From the NCBI RefSeq assembly GCF_001517625.2, contig NZ_LN999827.1, positions 391,348-455,347 on the forward strand: a stretch of 64,000 nt of DNA. Reading direction: 5' to 3'. This document shows positions 45,511 to 54,292 of this stretch, in pieces. The translations under genes were made by a program, and so were the position numbers. The notes below the pieces were generated by a model that worked only from the letters and a program-made list of their open reading frames with translations, did no database searches and was not told the DNA's origin. The first letter of the stretch is position 1. Every line of letters begins with the position of its first letter. Source of the DNA: Clostridium sp. AT4. GTDB lineage: Bacteria > Bacillota > Clostridia > Lachnospirales > Lachnospiraceae.

Positions 45511-46272
45511 CTACAGCTTCAGTCCCTTTAACAGATCCCCCAGGCCTGTGGTGGCTGAAGCGGTCTCTTTATAGTTGAAGGTTTCATGCTCTTCACGCGC
45601 AGTCTCCTGCTCGGCCAGAACCTTCATGCTCAGGCTGATCTTTCCGTCTGCAATGGAAAGGATCTTTACCTTTACGGTCTGTCCTTCCTTGAGAACAGCT
45701 CCCGGATGCTTGATGCGCTGGGTACTGATCTGGGAAATATGCACAAGTCCGTCTACGCCCTCTGCCAGCTTCACAAAAGCGCCGTAATCCTTTAAGCTGT
45801 CTACGGTGCCCTCTACTACATCACCCGGCTTAAACTGAGCCAGACGCTCTTTGCGGGCCTCTTCCCTCTTCTGGCGTTCCACCTGACGGCCAGACAGAAC
45901 CAGTCTCTTCTTTTCCGGATCTACTGTAATGATCACAGCCTCCACATGCTTGCCCTGCCAGTCCTCCAGCTTTTCTACATAATCCGCTGACAGCTGAGAC
46001 GCCGGGATAAATGCTCTTACCTCATCTACAAAGGCAACAACCCCGCCCTTTACAGCCTCGGAAATCTTTACCTTGAGAACGGTCTTATCCTCCATCATCT
46101 GAGCAAACTCAGCCCACTTCTGTCCTTCAGCGCTGTCGTCTTCCGGCATATCTCTTCTCTGATCCAGAGCCGCATAGGAAGCCTCCAGTTCAGCCGCATA
46201 ATCCTCCATGGTTTCAACAGGCTCCTCTGCCTTAACCTCTGTCTCCAATTCCTTATTCATGTCTTCGCTCAT
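45511..46272 (-). CDS. S1-domain RNA-binding protein (RpsA-like, two repeats)
   Basis: 253-residue protein with an acidic N-terminal extension (1-60) and two S1 folds: about 62-130 (VLKVKISEAVKGGVVAFVDEV) and about 148-220 (GDVVEGTVDSLKDYGAFVKL, GVDGLVHISQIS). Far shorter than the six-repeat ribosomal S1 of proteobacteria but typical of small Firmicute S1-like proteins. Binds RNA, possibly in translation or decay. GAGGAG precedes the ATG. 17 nt upstream of the alarmone synthetase gene. Confidence 0.9.
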   Translation of the reverse strand: MSEDMNKELETEVKAEEPVETMEDYAAELEASYAALDQRRDMPEDDSAEGQKWAEFAQMMEDKTVLKVKISEAVKGGVVAFVDEVRAFIPASQLSADYVEKLEDWQGKHVEAVIITVDPEKKRLVLSGRQVERQKREEARKERLAQFKPGDVVEGTVDSLKDYGAFVKLAEGVDGLVHISQISTQRIKHPGAVLKEGQTVKVKILSIADGKISLSMKVLAEQETAREEHETFNYKETASATTGLGDLLKGLKL

Positions 46273-46436
46273 GTTCTTCTCCTCACCTTCCGCTTTTCAT
46301 TCCCTGTCTCAGTCTGTTTTGATCCTTTCAGACTGTCTGGATATTCAGCTTTTTACATTATATCAGCAAACCACCTGATATTTCTATACTTTTTCAGAAA
46401 AATTATTCCTGTTTTTTATTTTTGCTGTTTTTTCCT

Positions 46437-46465
46437 TTGTACCGGAAAGTTTCCTGTGCTATATT
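46437..46465 (+). promoter_or_regulatory. Promoter of the PHP phosphatase / LysR pair
   Basis: -35 TTGTAC, 17-nt spacer, -10 TATATT preceded by TGTGC (extended -10), about 44 nt before the start codon. Confidence 0.7.
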
Positions 46466-46508
46466 TTAGGAAGAACACTTGCATTTATTTCATAAGGAGG
46501 ATATTTTC

Positions 46509-47300
46509 ATGATCGATCTTTTAGATCTTCATACACATACCATCGCCAGCGGCCATGCCTACAACACGCTTTATGAAATGGCCCAGTCCGCTGCCGAAAA
46601 AGGACTAGCCCTTTACGGCTGTTCCGAACACGCTCCCGCTATGCCCGGAAGCTGCCACAAATTCTATTTCAGTAATTTTGACGTGATCCCCAGAGTGATC
46701 CGTGGAATCCCGGTTTTAATGGGAACCGAGCTGAACATTCTTGATCATACAGGACGAGTAGACTTAGAGGATCATTACCTGCAAAAAATAGATTACGCGA
46801 TTGCCAGCCTCCACACCCCCTGTATCGACAATCACGGCACTGTATCCGACTATACAAATGCCTATCTGGGCGTCATGGAGAACCCTCTGATCCACATCAT
46901 CGGCCATCCCGATGATTCCCGCCTGCCTGCCGACTGGACCGCAGTAGCTGCTGCGGCTGCAAAGCATCATAAACTCCTGGAACTCAACAGCCACTCTCTT
47001 GCTCCCAACTCTTCCAGAAAAGGTGCCAGAGAAAATTATGAACAGCTGCTGACTGCCTGTATGCGCTATGGGACCTCTATCATTATAGACAGCGACGCAC
47101 ACTGTGAAAATGATGTGGGAAACCACGAAATGGCCCACAGGCTTTTAGCTGATCTCCATTTTCCCGAGGAACTGGTAGTAAATACCTCTCTCTCAAAAGC
47201 CGCAGCCTTTATCCCGTCTCTGGACCGGCTTTTAAAGGAAGAACCGGAGCTTTTTTATAACGCATTATCTCATCCTCAGGGAGGAAACAACCGAACATGA
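46509..47300 (+). CDS. PHP-domain phosphatase/phosphoesterase
   Basis: 263-residue metal-dependent phosphoesterase of the PHP superfamily (YcdX/histidinol-phosphatase-like). Metal ligands in LDLHTHTIASGHAY, GCSEHAPAMPG, MGTELNIL, ASLHTPC, IIGHPDDSRLPAD, and IIDSDAHCEND. Substrate is not assigned. AAGGAGG sits 7 nt before the ATG at 46509. Its stop overlaps the LysR gene start by 4 nt (ATGA), so the two are coupled and perhaps functionally linked. Confidence 0.88.
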   Translation: MIDLLDLHTHTIASGHAYNTLYEMAQSAAEKGLALYGCSEHAPAMPGSCHKFYFSNFDVIPRVIRGIPVLMGTELNILDHTGRVDLEDHYLQKIDYAIASLHTPCIDNHGTVSDYTNAYLGVMENPLIHIIGHPDDSRLPADWTAVAAAAAKHHKLLELNSHSLAPNSSRKGARENYEQLLTACMRYGTSIIIDSDAHCENDVGNHEMAHRLLADLHFPEELVVNTSLSKAAAFIPSLDRLLKEEPELFYNALSHPQGGNNRT

Positions 47301-48259
47301 TCAACTTTTTAAATCTGGAATACTTTCTGGCAGCTGCCGAAGAGCTGAATTTTACGCGGGCCGCCAAACGGCTCTATATTTCCCAGCAGTCCTTAAGCAA
47401 TCACATTTCCAATATGGAAAAGGAATTTGACGTTGTCCTTTTTAACCGCACTTCCCCGCTGACTTTGACCTATGCGGGGCAGGCCCTAAAGGTTCGGGCC
47501 AGAGAACTTTTGGATTTAAAGGATGAAACCTACCGGGAAATCGCTGATATCAAGGATTTCTCCACCGGCCAGCTTTCCATCGGCGTTTCGCACACAAGAG
47601 GCCGTTTTATCCTGCCGGAAATCCTTCCTACCTACCAGTCTGAATTTCCGGGCATCGAACTTCATCTGATCGAAGGCAATTCAAGCGAACTGGCAAATGA
47701 CCTCCTCCATGGAACCATCGACCTGATGATCGATCTGCTTCCCTTTACGGCAGAAAATGTAGACACCGTACCCATCTGCCAGGAGGAGATCCTTCTGGTG
47801 GTTCCGGATGAAGTCCTGAAAAAAGCCCATCCCGATGGGTGGGATGAGCTTCGCAAAAAGATGGAGCAGGGCGCCGATGTACGTCTCCTTGAAAACTGCC
47901 CCTTTGTACTTTTAAATAAGGGAAATCGGGTGCGCACCATTGCAGATGAAATTTTTGAAGATGCTCAGGTAACTCCCCATATCGCTCTGGAGACGGAAAA
48001 CATAGAAACGGCACTTGCACTCAGCGTCAAGGGAATGGGGATCACCTTTTATCCCCGGATGTTCATGTCCCCGGATCATGCCGCAAATACCAACAAAAAT
48101 CCCCTGACCCATCAGACGGGGCTGAATCTCTATCCATTAAACTACTCCCGGGCCCACGGCACTCTGGGGCTGGGCTACCACAAGGGACACTATATGTCCA
48201 GGGCAACCCATGAGTTTATCAGGATTGCGTTGGAGAGGATTCCTTACAAGAATGACTGA
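47297..48259 (+). CDS. LysR-family transcriptional regulator
   Basis: 320-residue regulator. N-terminal winged HTH (1-60) with FLNLEYFLAAAEELNFTRAAKRLYISQQSLSNHI split by the recognition helix turn, then a type-2 periplasmic-binding-fold effector domain (about 90-300). Effector and targets unknown. Translationally coupled to the PHP phosphatase gene. Confidence 0.92.
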   Translation: MINFLNLEYFLAAAEELNFTRAAKRLYISQQSLSNHISNMEKEFDVVLFNRTSPLTLTYAGQALKVRARELLDLKDETYREIADIKDFSTGQLSIGVSHTRGRFILPEILPTYQSEFPGIELHLIEGNSSELANDLLHGTIDLMIDLLPFTAENVDTVPICQEEILLVVPDEVLKKAHPDGWDELRKKMEQGADVRLLENCPFVLLNKGNRVRTIADEIFEDAQVTPHIALETENIETALALSVKGMGITFYPRMFMSPDHAANTNKNPLTHQTGLNLYPLNYSRAHGTLGLGYHKGHYMSRATHEFIRIALERIPYKND

Positions 48260-48284
48260 AGCTGATGTTTTTATCTGTTTTGCC

Positions 48285-48313
48285 TTGACATCAAAAGCAG
48301 AACTCCTTATAAT
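48285..48313 (+). promoter_or_regulatory. perR-like gene promoter (consensus)
   Basis: Perfect consensus: -35 TTGACA, 17-nt spacer, -10 TATAAT. The operator begins 5 nt after the -10 box, so bound repressor would block initiation. Confidence 0.9.
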
Positions 48314-48318
48314 ATAAA

Positions 48319-48338
48319 CAGTAATTATTATCATTATT
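48319..48338 (+). promoter_or_regulatory. Fur/PerR-type operator of the perR-like gene
   Basis: CAGTAATTATTATCATTATT, an AT-rich interrupted-dyad box of Fur/PerR type. It matches the boxes in front of both rubrerythrin genes at 17 of 20 bases and sits at the same distance from the -10 box, indicating autoregulation. Confidence 0.75.
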
Positions 48339-48357
48339 ATATTAGAAGGAGACGCCT

Positions 48358-48786
48358 ATGAAAGTTTTAAAGTATAGCCGTCAGAGGGAAGCCATCAAAG
48401 CCAGCTTGATGAACCGGTGCGATCATCCAACGGCAGACGCCCTATACGCCAGCATTCGGGAGGAATTTCCCAATATCAGCCTGGGAACCGTTTATCGGAA
48501 CTTAAATCTGCTGGTGGAGACGGGCGAGATCCGTAAATTAAGCTGCGGAAGCGGAGCAGACCACTATGACGGCGATGTATCGCCCCACTACCATTTTGTA
48601 TGCAGAGAATGCGGCCATGTCTATGATATGGATATTCAGGAAATGGATGAATTAAATGCAGCAGTCCAGAGCCATGCGCCGGGACATATTGATTCTCATT
48701 CCATTCTGTTTTTTGGCCAGTGCCAGTCCTGTATGGATATGGAAAATCCAAAAAAAGATCAAAAAACTATTGACAAAACAGCATAA
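48358..48786 (+). CDS. perR: Fur-family peroxide-type regulator (PerR-like)
   Basis: 142-residue metalloregulator. Winged HTH (about 1-80) with HPTADALYASIREEFPNISLGTVYRNL split around helix 4; C-terminal metal domain with DHYDGDVSPHYHFVCRECG and CQSC giving the structural zinc CxxC pairs. Size, linked rubrerythrins and the operator type favour PerR (peroxide sensing) over Fur or Zur, but this is inference. AAGGAG precedes the ATG. The -35 box of rubrerythrin copy 1 lies inside its last codons. Confidence 0.85.
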   Translation: MKVLKYSRQREAIKASLMNRCDHPTADALYASIREEFPNISLGTVYRNLNLLVETGEIRKLSCGSGADHYDGDVSPHYHFVCRECGHVYDMDIQEMDELNAAVQSHAPGHIDSHSILFFGQCQSCMDMENPKKDQKTIDKTA

Positions 48787-48798
48787 ATCATTTATATT
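48770..48798 (+). promoter_or_regulatory. Rubrerythrin copy 1 promoter
   Basis: -35 TTGACA (within the perR-like coding end), 17-nt spacer, -10 TATATT. Confidence 0.85.
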
Positions 48799-48803
48799 GA
48801 TAT

Positions 48804-48823
48804 CAGTAATCATTACTATTATT
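48804..48823 (+). promoter_or_regulatory. Fur/PerR-type operator of rubrerythrin copy 1
   Basis: CAGTAATCATTACTATTATT, containing the palindrome AGTAAT-C-ATTACT, 5 nt after the -10 box. Same position and sequence in copy 2, and 17 of 20 bases as in the perR-like promoter. Confidence 0.75.
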
Positions 48824-48840
48824 GATTCGCAATGTTAACA

Positions 48841-48865
48841 GGGTTCCGGGGCATCCCCGGTTCCC
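48841..48865 (+). other. 5'-leader hairpin of rubrerythrin copy 1
   Basis: GGG-TT-CCGGGG-CAT-CCCCGG-TT-CCC: a stable stem with a symmetric TT/TT internal loop and a 3-nt loop, 16 nt before the ribosome binding site. Too close to the start and without a U tract for a terminator, so mRNA stabilisation is more likely. Confidence 0.6.
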
Positions 48866-48895
48866 ACACACTATATAATAAAGGAGATCAAGACT

Positions 48896-49441
48896 ATGAA
48901 GAAATGGGTTTGTACAGTTTGTGGTTACGTTTATGAGGGTGAGCAGGCTCCTGAGAAATGTCCTCAGTGCGGCGTTCCTGCTTCCAAGTTCAAGGAGCAG
49001 GCTGCTGATCAGATGGCTTGGGCTTGCGAGCATGAGGTTGGCGTTGCTCAGGGTTCCCCTGAGGATATCATGGCTGACTTAAGAGCTAACTTTGAGGGTG
49101 AGTGCTCTGAGGTTGGTATGTACCTGGCTATGTCCAGAGTCGCTCACAGAGAGGGCTATCCTGAGATTGGCCTGTACTGGGAGAAGGCTGCTCTGGAAGA
49201 GGCTGAGCATGCTGCTAAGTTTGCTGAACTCTTAGGCGAGGTTGTTACAAGCTCCACCAAGAAGAACCTGGAGATGAGAGTTGCTGCTGAGAACGGCGCT
49301 ACTGCCGGCAAGTTCGATCTGGCTAAGAGAGCTAAGGCTGCTAACCTGGATGCAATCCATGACACTGTTCATGAGATGGCTAAGGATGAGGCTAGACACG
49401 GCAGAGCATTTGAGGGTCTGTTAAAGAGATACTTTGGCTAA
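48896..49441 (+). CDS. Reverse rubrerythrin, copy 1
   Basis: 181-residue peroxide-reducing protein with the rubredoxin domain at the N-terminus (C6, C9, C22, C25 in CTVCGY and CPQCGV) and the ferritin-like diiron domain after it ([43 protein letters not shown]). This order defines reverse rubrerythrins of anaerobes, which reduce H2O2 with electrons from NADH via other redox proteins. Codon use is strongly biased (GCT for Ala, GAG for Glu) relative to neighbours, a sign of very high expression. AAGGAG precedes the ATG. Confidence 0.95.
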   Translation: MKKWVCTVCGYVYEGEQAPEKCPQCGVPASKFKEQAADQMAWACEHEVGVAQGSPEDIMADLRANFEGECSEVGMYLAMSRVAHREGYPEIGLYWEKAALEEAEHAAKFAELLGEVVTSSTKKNLEMRVAAENGATAGKFDLAKRAKAANLDAIHDTVHEMAKDEARHGRAFEGLLKRYFG

Positions 49442-49466
49442 TTAAAATTCGATAAACCTGATATCT

Positions 49467-49500
49467 GAGAGGGAAAGGATTCGTCTTTTCCCTCTTTCTT
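49467..49500 (+). terminator. Terminator after rubrerythrin copy 1
   Basis: 11-bp stem GAGGGAAAGGA / TCTTTTCCCTC with one wobble and a TTCG tetraloop, then TTTCTTC. Confidence 0.88.
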
Positions 49501-49681
49501 CATTTTCCAGCATCCATGCTGTATACTGTTATTTCCCTCCTCTTCGCCTTCCATCACCTAATAGACAAACGTTCTGTTTGGGGTTACAATAGAATTGGTG
49601 GATCGTGATATATGCGTTTTCACTGAACATATCATTTTTCAGCGCCTCATCACTCCTTTATGGCGCTACAGGAGGTTTTTT

Positions 49682-51022
49682 GTGAGTCACTCAAGTACAA
49701 CCCATCGGGATTCCTGGAAGTCCAACTGGGGGTTCGTCCTGGCCTGCATCGGCTCTGCAGTAGGCATGGGCAATATCTGGATGTTCCCCACCAGGGTCTC
49801 AAAGTACGGAGGCGGCACCTTCTTGCTGCCCTATTTTCTTTTTGTAATCATCATTGGTCTTTCCGGCGTCATCGGTGAAATGGCATTCGGGCGGGCCACC
49901 CGTTCCGGCCCCATCGGAGCCTTTGGCCAGGCCATAGCAAGCCGCGGGAAAAATCCCAAGATCGGACAGGCGATCGGCTATCTTCCCGTGATCGGATCTC
50001 TGGCTCTGGCGATTGGTTATTCTGTCATCGTTGGCTGGATCCTCAAATACGCTGCAGGTTCCCTTACCGGCTCGGTGCTGGCCCAAGCAGATATTGAAGG
50101 CTTCGGACAAGCCTTTGGGCAGATGGCAGCTCCCTTTGGCAATAACTTCTGGCAGACTGTAGGCATCGTAATAACCTTTATCATCATGGTCTGTGGTATT
50201 TCAGGAGGGATTGAAAAAATCAATAAGGTTATTATGCCCCTGTTCTTTTTCCTGTTTTTGGGGCTGGCTGTATATATGGCTTTCCAGCCGGGAGCGGCAG
50301 AAGGATATCGTTACATCTTTCGTATTGAACCGGAAGGACTGGCAGATCCCATGACCTGGGTTTTTGCCCTTGGACAGGCATTTTTCTCCCTGTCTCTGGC
50401 AGGAAACGGCACTCTGATCTACGGCTCCTATTTAAAAGACAGCGAGGATGTTACCAGTGCAGCCCGCAAAGTGGCCTTCTTTGACACTATGGCCGCTCTT
50501 CTTGCAGCCCTTGTTATCATTCCCGCCATGGCTACCACCGGTTCTCAGTTAAATGAAGGCGGTCCCGGACTTATCTTTATTTATCTGCCCAACCTGTTTA
50601 AATCCATGCCCGGGAGCCGCATCCTGGTAATCGTTTTCTTTACAGCCGTATTTTTTGCCGGTATTTCATCCATTATCAACCTGTTTGAAGCTCCTATTGC
50701 CACTTTGGAACAGCATTTTAAACTGAGCCGCCGTGTATCTGTCACTATTGCTGCATCGCTGGCTCTCGCAGTAGGCCTTTGCATCCAGGGAATCGTATCC
50801 GGCTGGATGGACTTCGTTTCTATCTATATCTGTCCATTGGGCGCCGGCCTGGCAGGAATCATGTTTTTCTGGGTATATGGCAGCGATTTTGCAAAAAAAG
50901 AAGCGGAAAAGGGCCGCCCAAAACCCCTTGGTCCCTGGTTCCGCTTTATGACCGCCTATGTCTTCTGCGGACTTACCATCGCAGTATTTATACTGGGAAT
51001 TATCTTCGGAGGCATTGGCTGA
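49682..51022 (+). CDS. Sodium-dependent symporter, NSS/SNF family
   Basis: 446-residue membrane symporter of the neurotransmitter:sodium family (LeuT/MhsT-like; some bacterial members have 11 helices). The TM1 signature SNWGFVLACIGSAVGMGNIW and FPTRVSKYGGGTFLLPYF carry the Na+ and amino-acid sites. Likely an amino-acid importer. A GTG at 49682, 6 nt after AGGAGG, gives the family N-terminus; the ATG at 49595 has no site. A small inverted repeat AGCGCC/GGCGCT lies just upstream of the ribosome binding site. Confidence 0.9.
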   Translation: MSHSSTTHRDSWKSNWGFVLACIGSAVGMGNIWMFPTRVSKYGGGTFLLPYFLFVIIIGLSGVIGEMAFGRATRSGPIGAFGQAIASRGKNPKIGQAIGYLPVIGSLALAIGYSVIVGWILKYAAGSLTGSVLAQADIEGFGQAFGQMAAPFGNNFWQTVGIVITFIIMVCGISGGIEKINKVIMPLFFFLFLGLAVYMAFQPGAAEGYRYIFRIEPEGLADPMTWVFALGQAFFSLSLAGNGTLIYGSYLKDSEDVTSAARKVAFFDTMAALLAALVIIPAMATTGSQLNEGGPGLIFIYLPNLFKSMPGSRILVIVFFTAVFFAGISSIINLFEAPIATLEQHFKLSRRVSVTIAASLALAVGLCIQGIVSGWMDFVSIYICPLGAGLAGIMFFWVYGSDFAKKEAEKGRPKPLGPWFRFMTAYVFCGLTIAVFILGIIFGGIG

Positions 51023-51043
51023 TACAAAAGAGAGGTATCTAAA

Positions 51044-52459
51044 ATGAATCAATTTCCATCACAGGGACAGACGGGATCAGCTTCCAATGTCCCTGCAAAT
51101 CCCCTGGGCACTCTGCCTATTAACCAGCTTTTAGCCCGCTTTGCCATTCCCAGCATCATAGCCATGCTGGTCAGTGCCCTGTATAATATCGTAGATCAGT
51201 TTTTTATCGGCCGCAGTGTGGGAATGCTTGGAAATGCTGCTACCAATGTTGCATTTCCTCTAACCATCACCTGTACCGCCCTTTCCCTGATGTTTGGCAT
51301 CGGCGGCGCAGCTAACTTTAATCTTTCCATGGGCCATGGCGAACGGGAAGATGCTGCCCGTTATGCGGGAAATGCTGTTTTTATGCTGTTTTTTACAGGA
51401 TTGATCCTCTGCCTGGGAGTACGCTTATTTTTAAAGCCTCTCATGATAGCCTTTGGAGCCACAGAAGAAGTTTTAGATTACTCTCTTGTATACACAGGCA
51501 TTACTTCCCTTGGTTTTCCATTCCTGATCCTTACTACTGGAGGCTCTAACCTGATCCGGGCAGACGGAAGTCCCCGTTTCTCCATGGTCTGCACACTTAC
51601 AGGCGCACTGATCAACACGATCTTAGACCCTTTGTTTATCTTTACTTTTCATATGGGAATGGCCGGTGCTGCTCTGGCAACCATTATCGGCCAGATTGTA
51701 TCCGGTATCATGGTAATCATCTATCTGACCCGCTTTAAAACAGTCCATTTGACATTTGACTACCTTCGTCCCATTCCTTCCCACATTAAAGCGATCATAT
51801 CCCTGGGAATGGCACCCTTCTTTAACCAAATTGCAATGATGGTGGTACAGATTGTTATGAATAATGTACTTCGCTATTACGGCGGACAGTCTCATTACGG
51901 CAGTGAGATTCCTCTTGCCTGTGCCGGGATCATCAGCAAGGTAAACATGATCTTCTTCTCCCTGGTCATCGGTCTTTCCCAGGGACTGCAGCCCATTGTC
52001 AGCTTTAACTACGGAGCAGGAAAATACCGCCGTGTACGTTCCGCCTATCTGAAAGCAGTATGTATCGCCACCTGTATTTCCTCTGTATCCTTTTTATGCT
52101 TTCAGCTGATCCCCAGACAGATCATCTCCATTTTCGGTTCAGGAAGTGAGGAATATTTCCGCTTTGCAGAGCAGTATTTCCGTATTTTCCTTTTCTTTAC
52201 ATTTTTAAATGGCCTTCAGCCCATTACGGCCAACTATTTTACCTCCATTGGAAAGGCAGGTACGGGTATATTTATATCCCTCACACGCCAGATTATCTTC
52301 CTTCTGCCTCTAATCCTCATTCTTCCTATGTTCTTAGGAATTGAGGGCGTTATGTACTCGGCTCCTGTGGCAGATCTGATGGCCGCTGTTTTGGCAGTCT
52401 TCTTTGTGTCCAGAGAGCTAAAGCGAATGAAACAGATGGAGCATCTGTCTGAAGCATAA
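51044..52459 (+). CDS. MATE-family multidrug/metabolite exporter
   Basis: 471-residue transporter with 12 predicted helices in two MATE repeats. Motifs: LARFAIPSIIAMLVSALYNIVDQFFIGR (split over TM1-2), FNLSMGHGEREDAARYAG, and GLSQGLQPIVSFNYGAGKYRRVR. Drug or metabolite efflux driven by Na+ or H+; substrate unknown. AGAGAGG precedes the ATG, 21 nt after the symporter stop, so likely cotranscribed. Confidence 0.93.
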   Translation: MNQFPSQGQTGSASNVPANPLGTLPINQLLARFAIPSIIAMLVSALYNIVDQFFIGRSVGMLGNAATNVAFPLTITCTALSLMFGIGGAANFNLSMGHGEREDAARYAGNAVFMLFFTGLILCLGVRLFLKPLMIAFGATEEVLDYSLVYTGITSLGFPFLILTTGGSNLIRADGSPRFSMVCTLTGALINTILDPLFIFTFHMGMAGAALATIIGQIVSGIMVIIYLTRFKTVHLTFDYLRPIPSHIKAIISLGMAPFFNQIAMMVVQIVMNNVLRYYGGQSHYGSEIPLACAGIISKVNMIFFSLVIGLSQGLQPIVSFNYGAGKYRRVRSAYLKAVCIATCISSVSFLCFQLIPRQIISIFGSGSEEYFRFAEQYFRIFLFFTFLNGLQPITANYFTSIGKAGTGIFISLTRQIIFLLPLILILPMFLGIEGVMYSAPVADLMAAVLAVFFVSRELKRMKQMEHLSEA

Positions 52460-52516
52460 AATCCACACAGCCCCGACAGTATCATTGTATATCTGCCGGG
52501 GCTGTATGGATTTTAC
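52458..52516. terminator. Bidirectional terminator between MATE and Rpn genes
   Basis: Long stem AAAATCC-ACAGCCCCG-CAG / CTG-CGGGGCTGT-GGATTTT with a 14-nt loop, at the junction of convergent genes; it starts within the MATE stop codon. Confidence 0.9.
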
Positions 52517-52526
52517 ATTTATCTGA

Positions 52527-53516
52527 CTATAGCTGTTTTAAAAGCTGTTCATACCGTTCCCGGTTTTCCCTGGGAATCTTAAGGGCATCCATCGCCTGAC
52601 CGGAGGACCAGCTCATGGTCTCCATCAGATTGCGGATGGAGGAAAGAAGACCATGTTCCATGCCCTGTTCCAGCCCCTGCTCCAATCCTTTTTCCATTCC
52701 CCTGTCTTCAATTCCTTTACTAAGATTACACATGAGCGATACCTCCCGTTCTAAATCCCTTGTCATCTTAACTGAAAAATCTTCCTCTAAAATATGTTTC
52801 TTCTTCTGCGGATCCTGCTCATCAGAAAGAAGGACATCTAAAAGCTTTATAATACCTGAATAATGTTCATTCTCTGAGTCTCCCAGACAGATTATAACTG
52901 CCGTCATCAGGTCATAATTTTCCTTCTTCTCCTTTTCCTCTCCTACCATGCACTCTTCTGTAATCGAATATCGGTTAATCGTATTTTTCCGCCGTTTAGG
53001 TGGATTCATACAGATCCAGATCGAGTAAACCTTGCATATCTTTTCATAGTGTCCATCTGTAAATTCTGACCCGTACTGCGAAGAAATCATTCGGCTGCAA
53101 TAATAAATTCCTCTTTTGATAATCGGATATCCCGGATAAAAATCATTCTGCGCTTCCACATTGATAATCAAGCGGATCGGCTCTCCTGTACCGGGTACTG
53201 CTGCAAGGAAGCGTATATCATAGGTAATTGTTCCTTCTTCCAGTCTGGCATCTTCTGTACTCATTCCCCGAATCGTATCGGAACCATTCGCGGACCGTTC
53301 ATCCGAATTTACTGCTGTATGGGCAATCTGCGGTTCCCCTTCAATATAATACTCTGCAATGTCCTTAACACTGCATTCTCTATATTCCTCAATACAGCTT
53401 TTCATAATCCAGGCTAAAATCTCTTTATTAGCCAGAAGCCGTTTACAGGCCGCGTCATAAGATGCCTTATCTGCAGCAAAATCCAGATTTCTTGCTAAAG
53501 TATTTTCTGTTTTCAC
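52527..53516 (-). CDS. Rpn/PD-(D/E)XK nuclease-family protein
   Basis: 329-residue protein of the recombination-promoting nuclease/putative transposase group. Nuclease core pattern TYDIRFLAAV (Asp) and LIINVEAQND (E-x-Q), then a helical middle and a C-terminal Glu/Gly/Gln repeat region (GMEKGLEQGLEQGMEHG) typical of the family. Function in Clostridia is unsettled: horizontally mobile nucleases thought to promote recombination. GTG start with AGGGGA upstream. Lies between the two rubrerythrin copies on the opposite strand. Confidence 0.8.
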   Translation of the reverse strand: MKTENTLARNLDFAADKASYDAACKRLLANKEILAWIMKSCIEEYRECSVKDIAEYYIEGEPQIAHTAVNSDERSANGSDTIRGMSTEDARLEEGTITYDIRFLAAVPGTGEPIRLIINVEAQNDFYPGYPIIKRGIYYCSRMISSQYGSEFTDGHYEKICKVYSIWICMNPPKRRKNTINRYSITEECMVGEEKEKKENYDLMTAVIICLGDSENEHYSGIIKLLDVLLSDEQDPQKKKHILEEDFSVKMTRDLEREVSLMCNLSKGIEDRGMEKGLEQGLEQGMEHGLLSSIRNLMETMSWSSGQAMDALKIPRENRERYEQLLKQL

Positions 53517-53620
53517 TTGCCTGCATCCCCTTTCAACCGTTTTCCTTCTTAAATTCTACCATACTATCAATATCCACGCCAGACTATGAAAACGAAATTT
53601 AAATTTTTTAAAAAAAGCTG

Positions 53621-53649
53621 TTGACAAAACAGCATAAATCATTTATATT
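53621..53649 (+). promoter_or_regulatory. Rubrerythrin copy 2 promoter
   Basis: -35 TTGACA, 17-nt spacer, -10 TATATT, identical to copy 1. The spacer retains ACAGCATAA, the last codons and stop of the perR-like gene in copy 1, showing this block was copied from there. Confidence 0.85.
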
Positions 53650-53654
53650 GATAT

Positions 53655-53674
53655 CAGTAATCATTACTATTATT
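53655..53674 (+). promoter_or_regulatory. Fur/PerR-type operator of rubrerythrin copy 2
   Basis: Identical to the copy 1 operator, CAGTAATCATTACTATTATT, again 5 nt past the -10 box. Confidence 0.75.
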
Positions 53675-53691
53675 GATTCGCAATGTTAACA

Positions 53692-53716
53692 GGGTTCCGG
53701 GGCATCTCCGGTTCCC
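53692..53716 (+). other. 5'-leader hairpin of rubrerythrin copy 2
   Basis: Same hairpin as copy 1. The single difference (CTCCGG for CCCCGG) changes a G-C pair to a G-U pair and leaves the stem intact. Confidence 0.55.
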
Positions 53717-53746
53717 ACACACTATATAATAAAGGAGATCAAGACT

Positions 53747-54292
53747 ATGAAGAAATGGGTTTGTACAGTTTGCGGTTACGTTTATGAGGGTGAGCAGGCT
53801 CCTGAGAAATGTCCTCAGTGCGGCGTTCCTGCTTCCAAGTTCAAGGAGCAGGCTGCTGATCAGATGGCTTGGGCTTGCGAGCATGAGGTTGGCGTTGCTC
53901 AGGGTTCCCCTGAGGATATCATGGCTGATTTAAGAGCTAACTTTGAGGGCGAGTGCTCTGAGGTTGGTATGTACCTGGCTATGTCCAGAGTCGCTCACAG
54001 AGAGGGCTATCCTGAGATCGGCCTGTACTGGGAGAAGGCTGCTCTGGAAGAGGCTGAGCATGCTGCTAAGTTTGCTGAACTCTTAGGCGAGGTTGTTACA
54101 AGCTCCACTAAGAAGAACCTGGAGATGAGAGTTGCTGCTGAGAACGGCGCTACTGCCGGCAAGTTCGACCTGGCTAAGAGAGCTAAGGCTGCTAACCTGG
54201 ATGCAATCCATGACACTGTTCATGAGATGGCTAAGGATGAGGCTCGTCACGGAAAGGCATTTGAAGGTCTGTTAAAGAGATACTTTGGCTAA
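53747..54292 (+). CDS. Reverse rubrerythrin, copy 2
   Basis: 181 residues, identical to copy 1 except one conservative change (Arg to Lys in ARHGKAFE). All rubredoxin cysteines and diiron ligands are intact. The nucleotide identity extends over about 674 bp including promoter, operator and leader, and stops just after the stop codon. Same strong codon bias. Differences are nearly all silent, indicating a recent duplication, gene conversion, or strong selection. Confidence 0.95.
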   Translation: MKKWVCTVCGYVYEGEQAPEKCPQCGVPASKFKEQAADQMAWACEHEVGVAQGSPEDIMADLRANFEGECSEVGMYLAMSRVAHREGYPEIGLYWEKAALEEAEHAAKFAELLGEVVTSSTKKNLEMRVAAENGATAGKFDLAKRAKAANLDAIHDTVHEMAKDEARHGKAFEGLLKRYFG

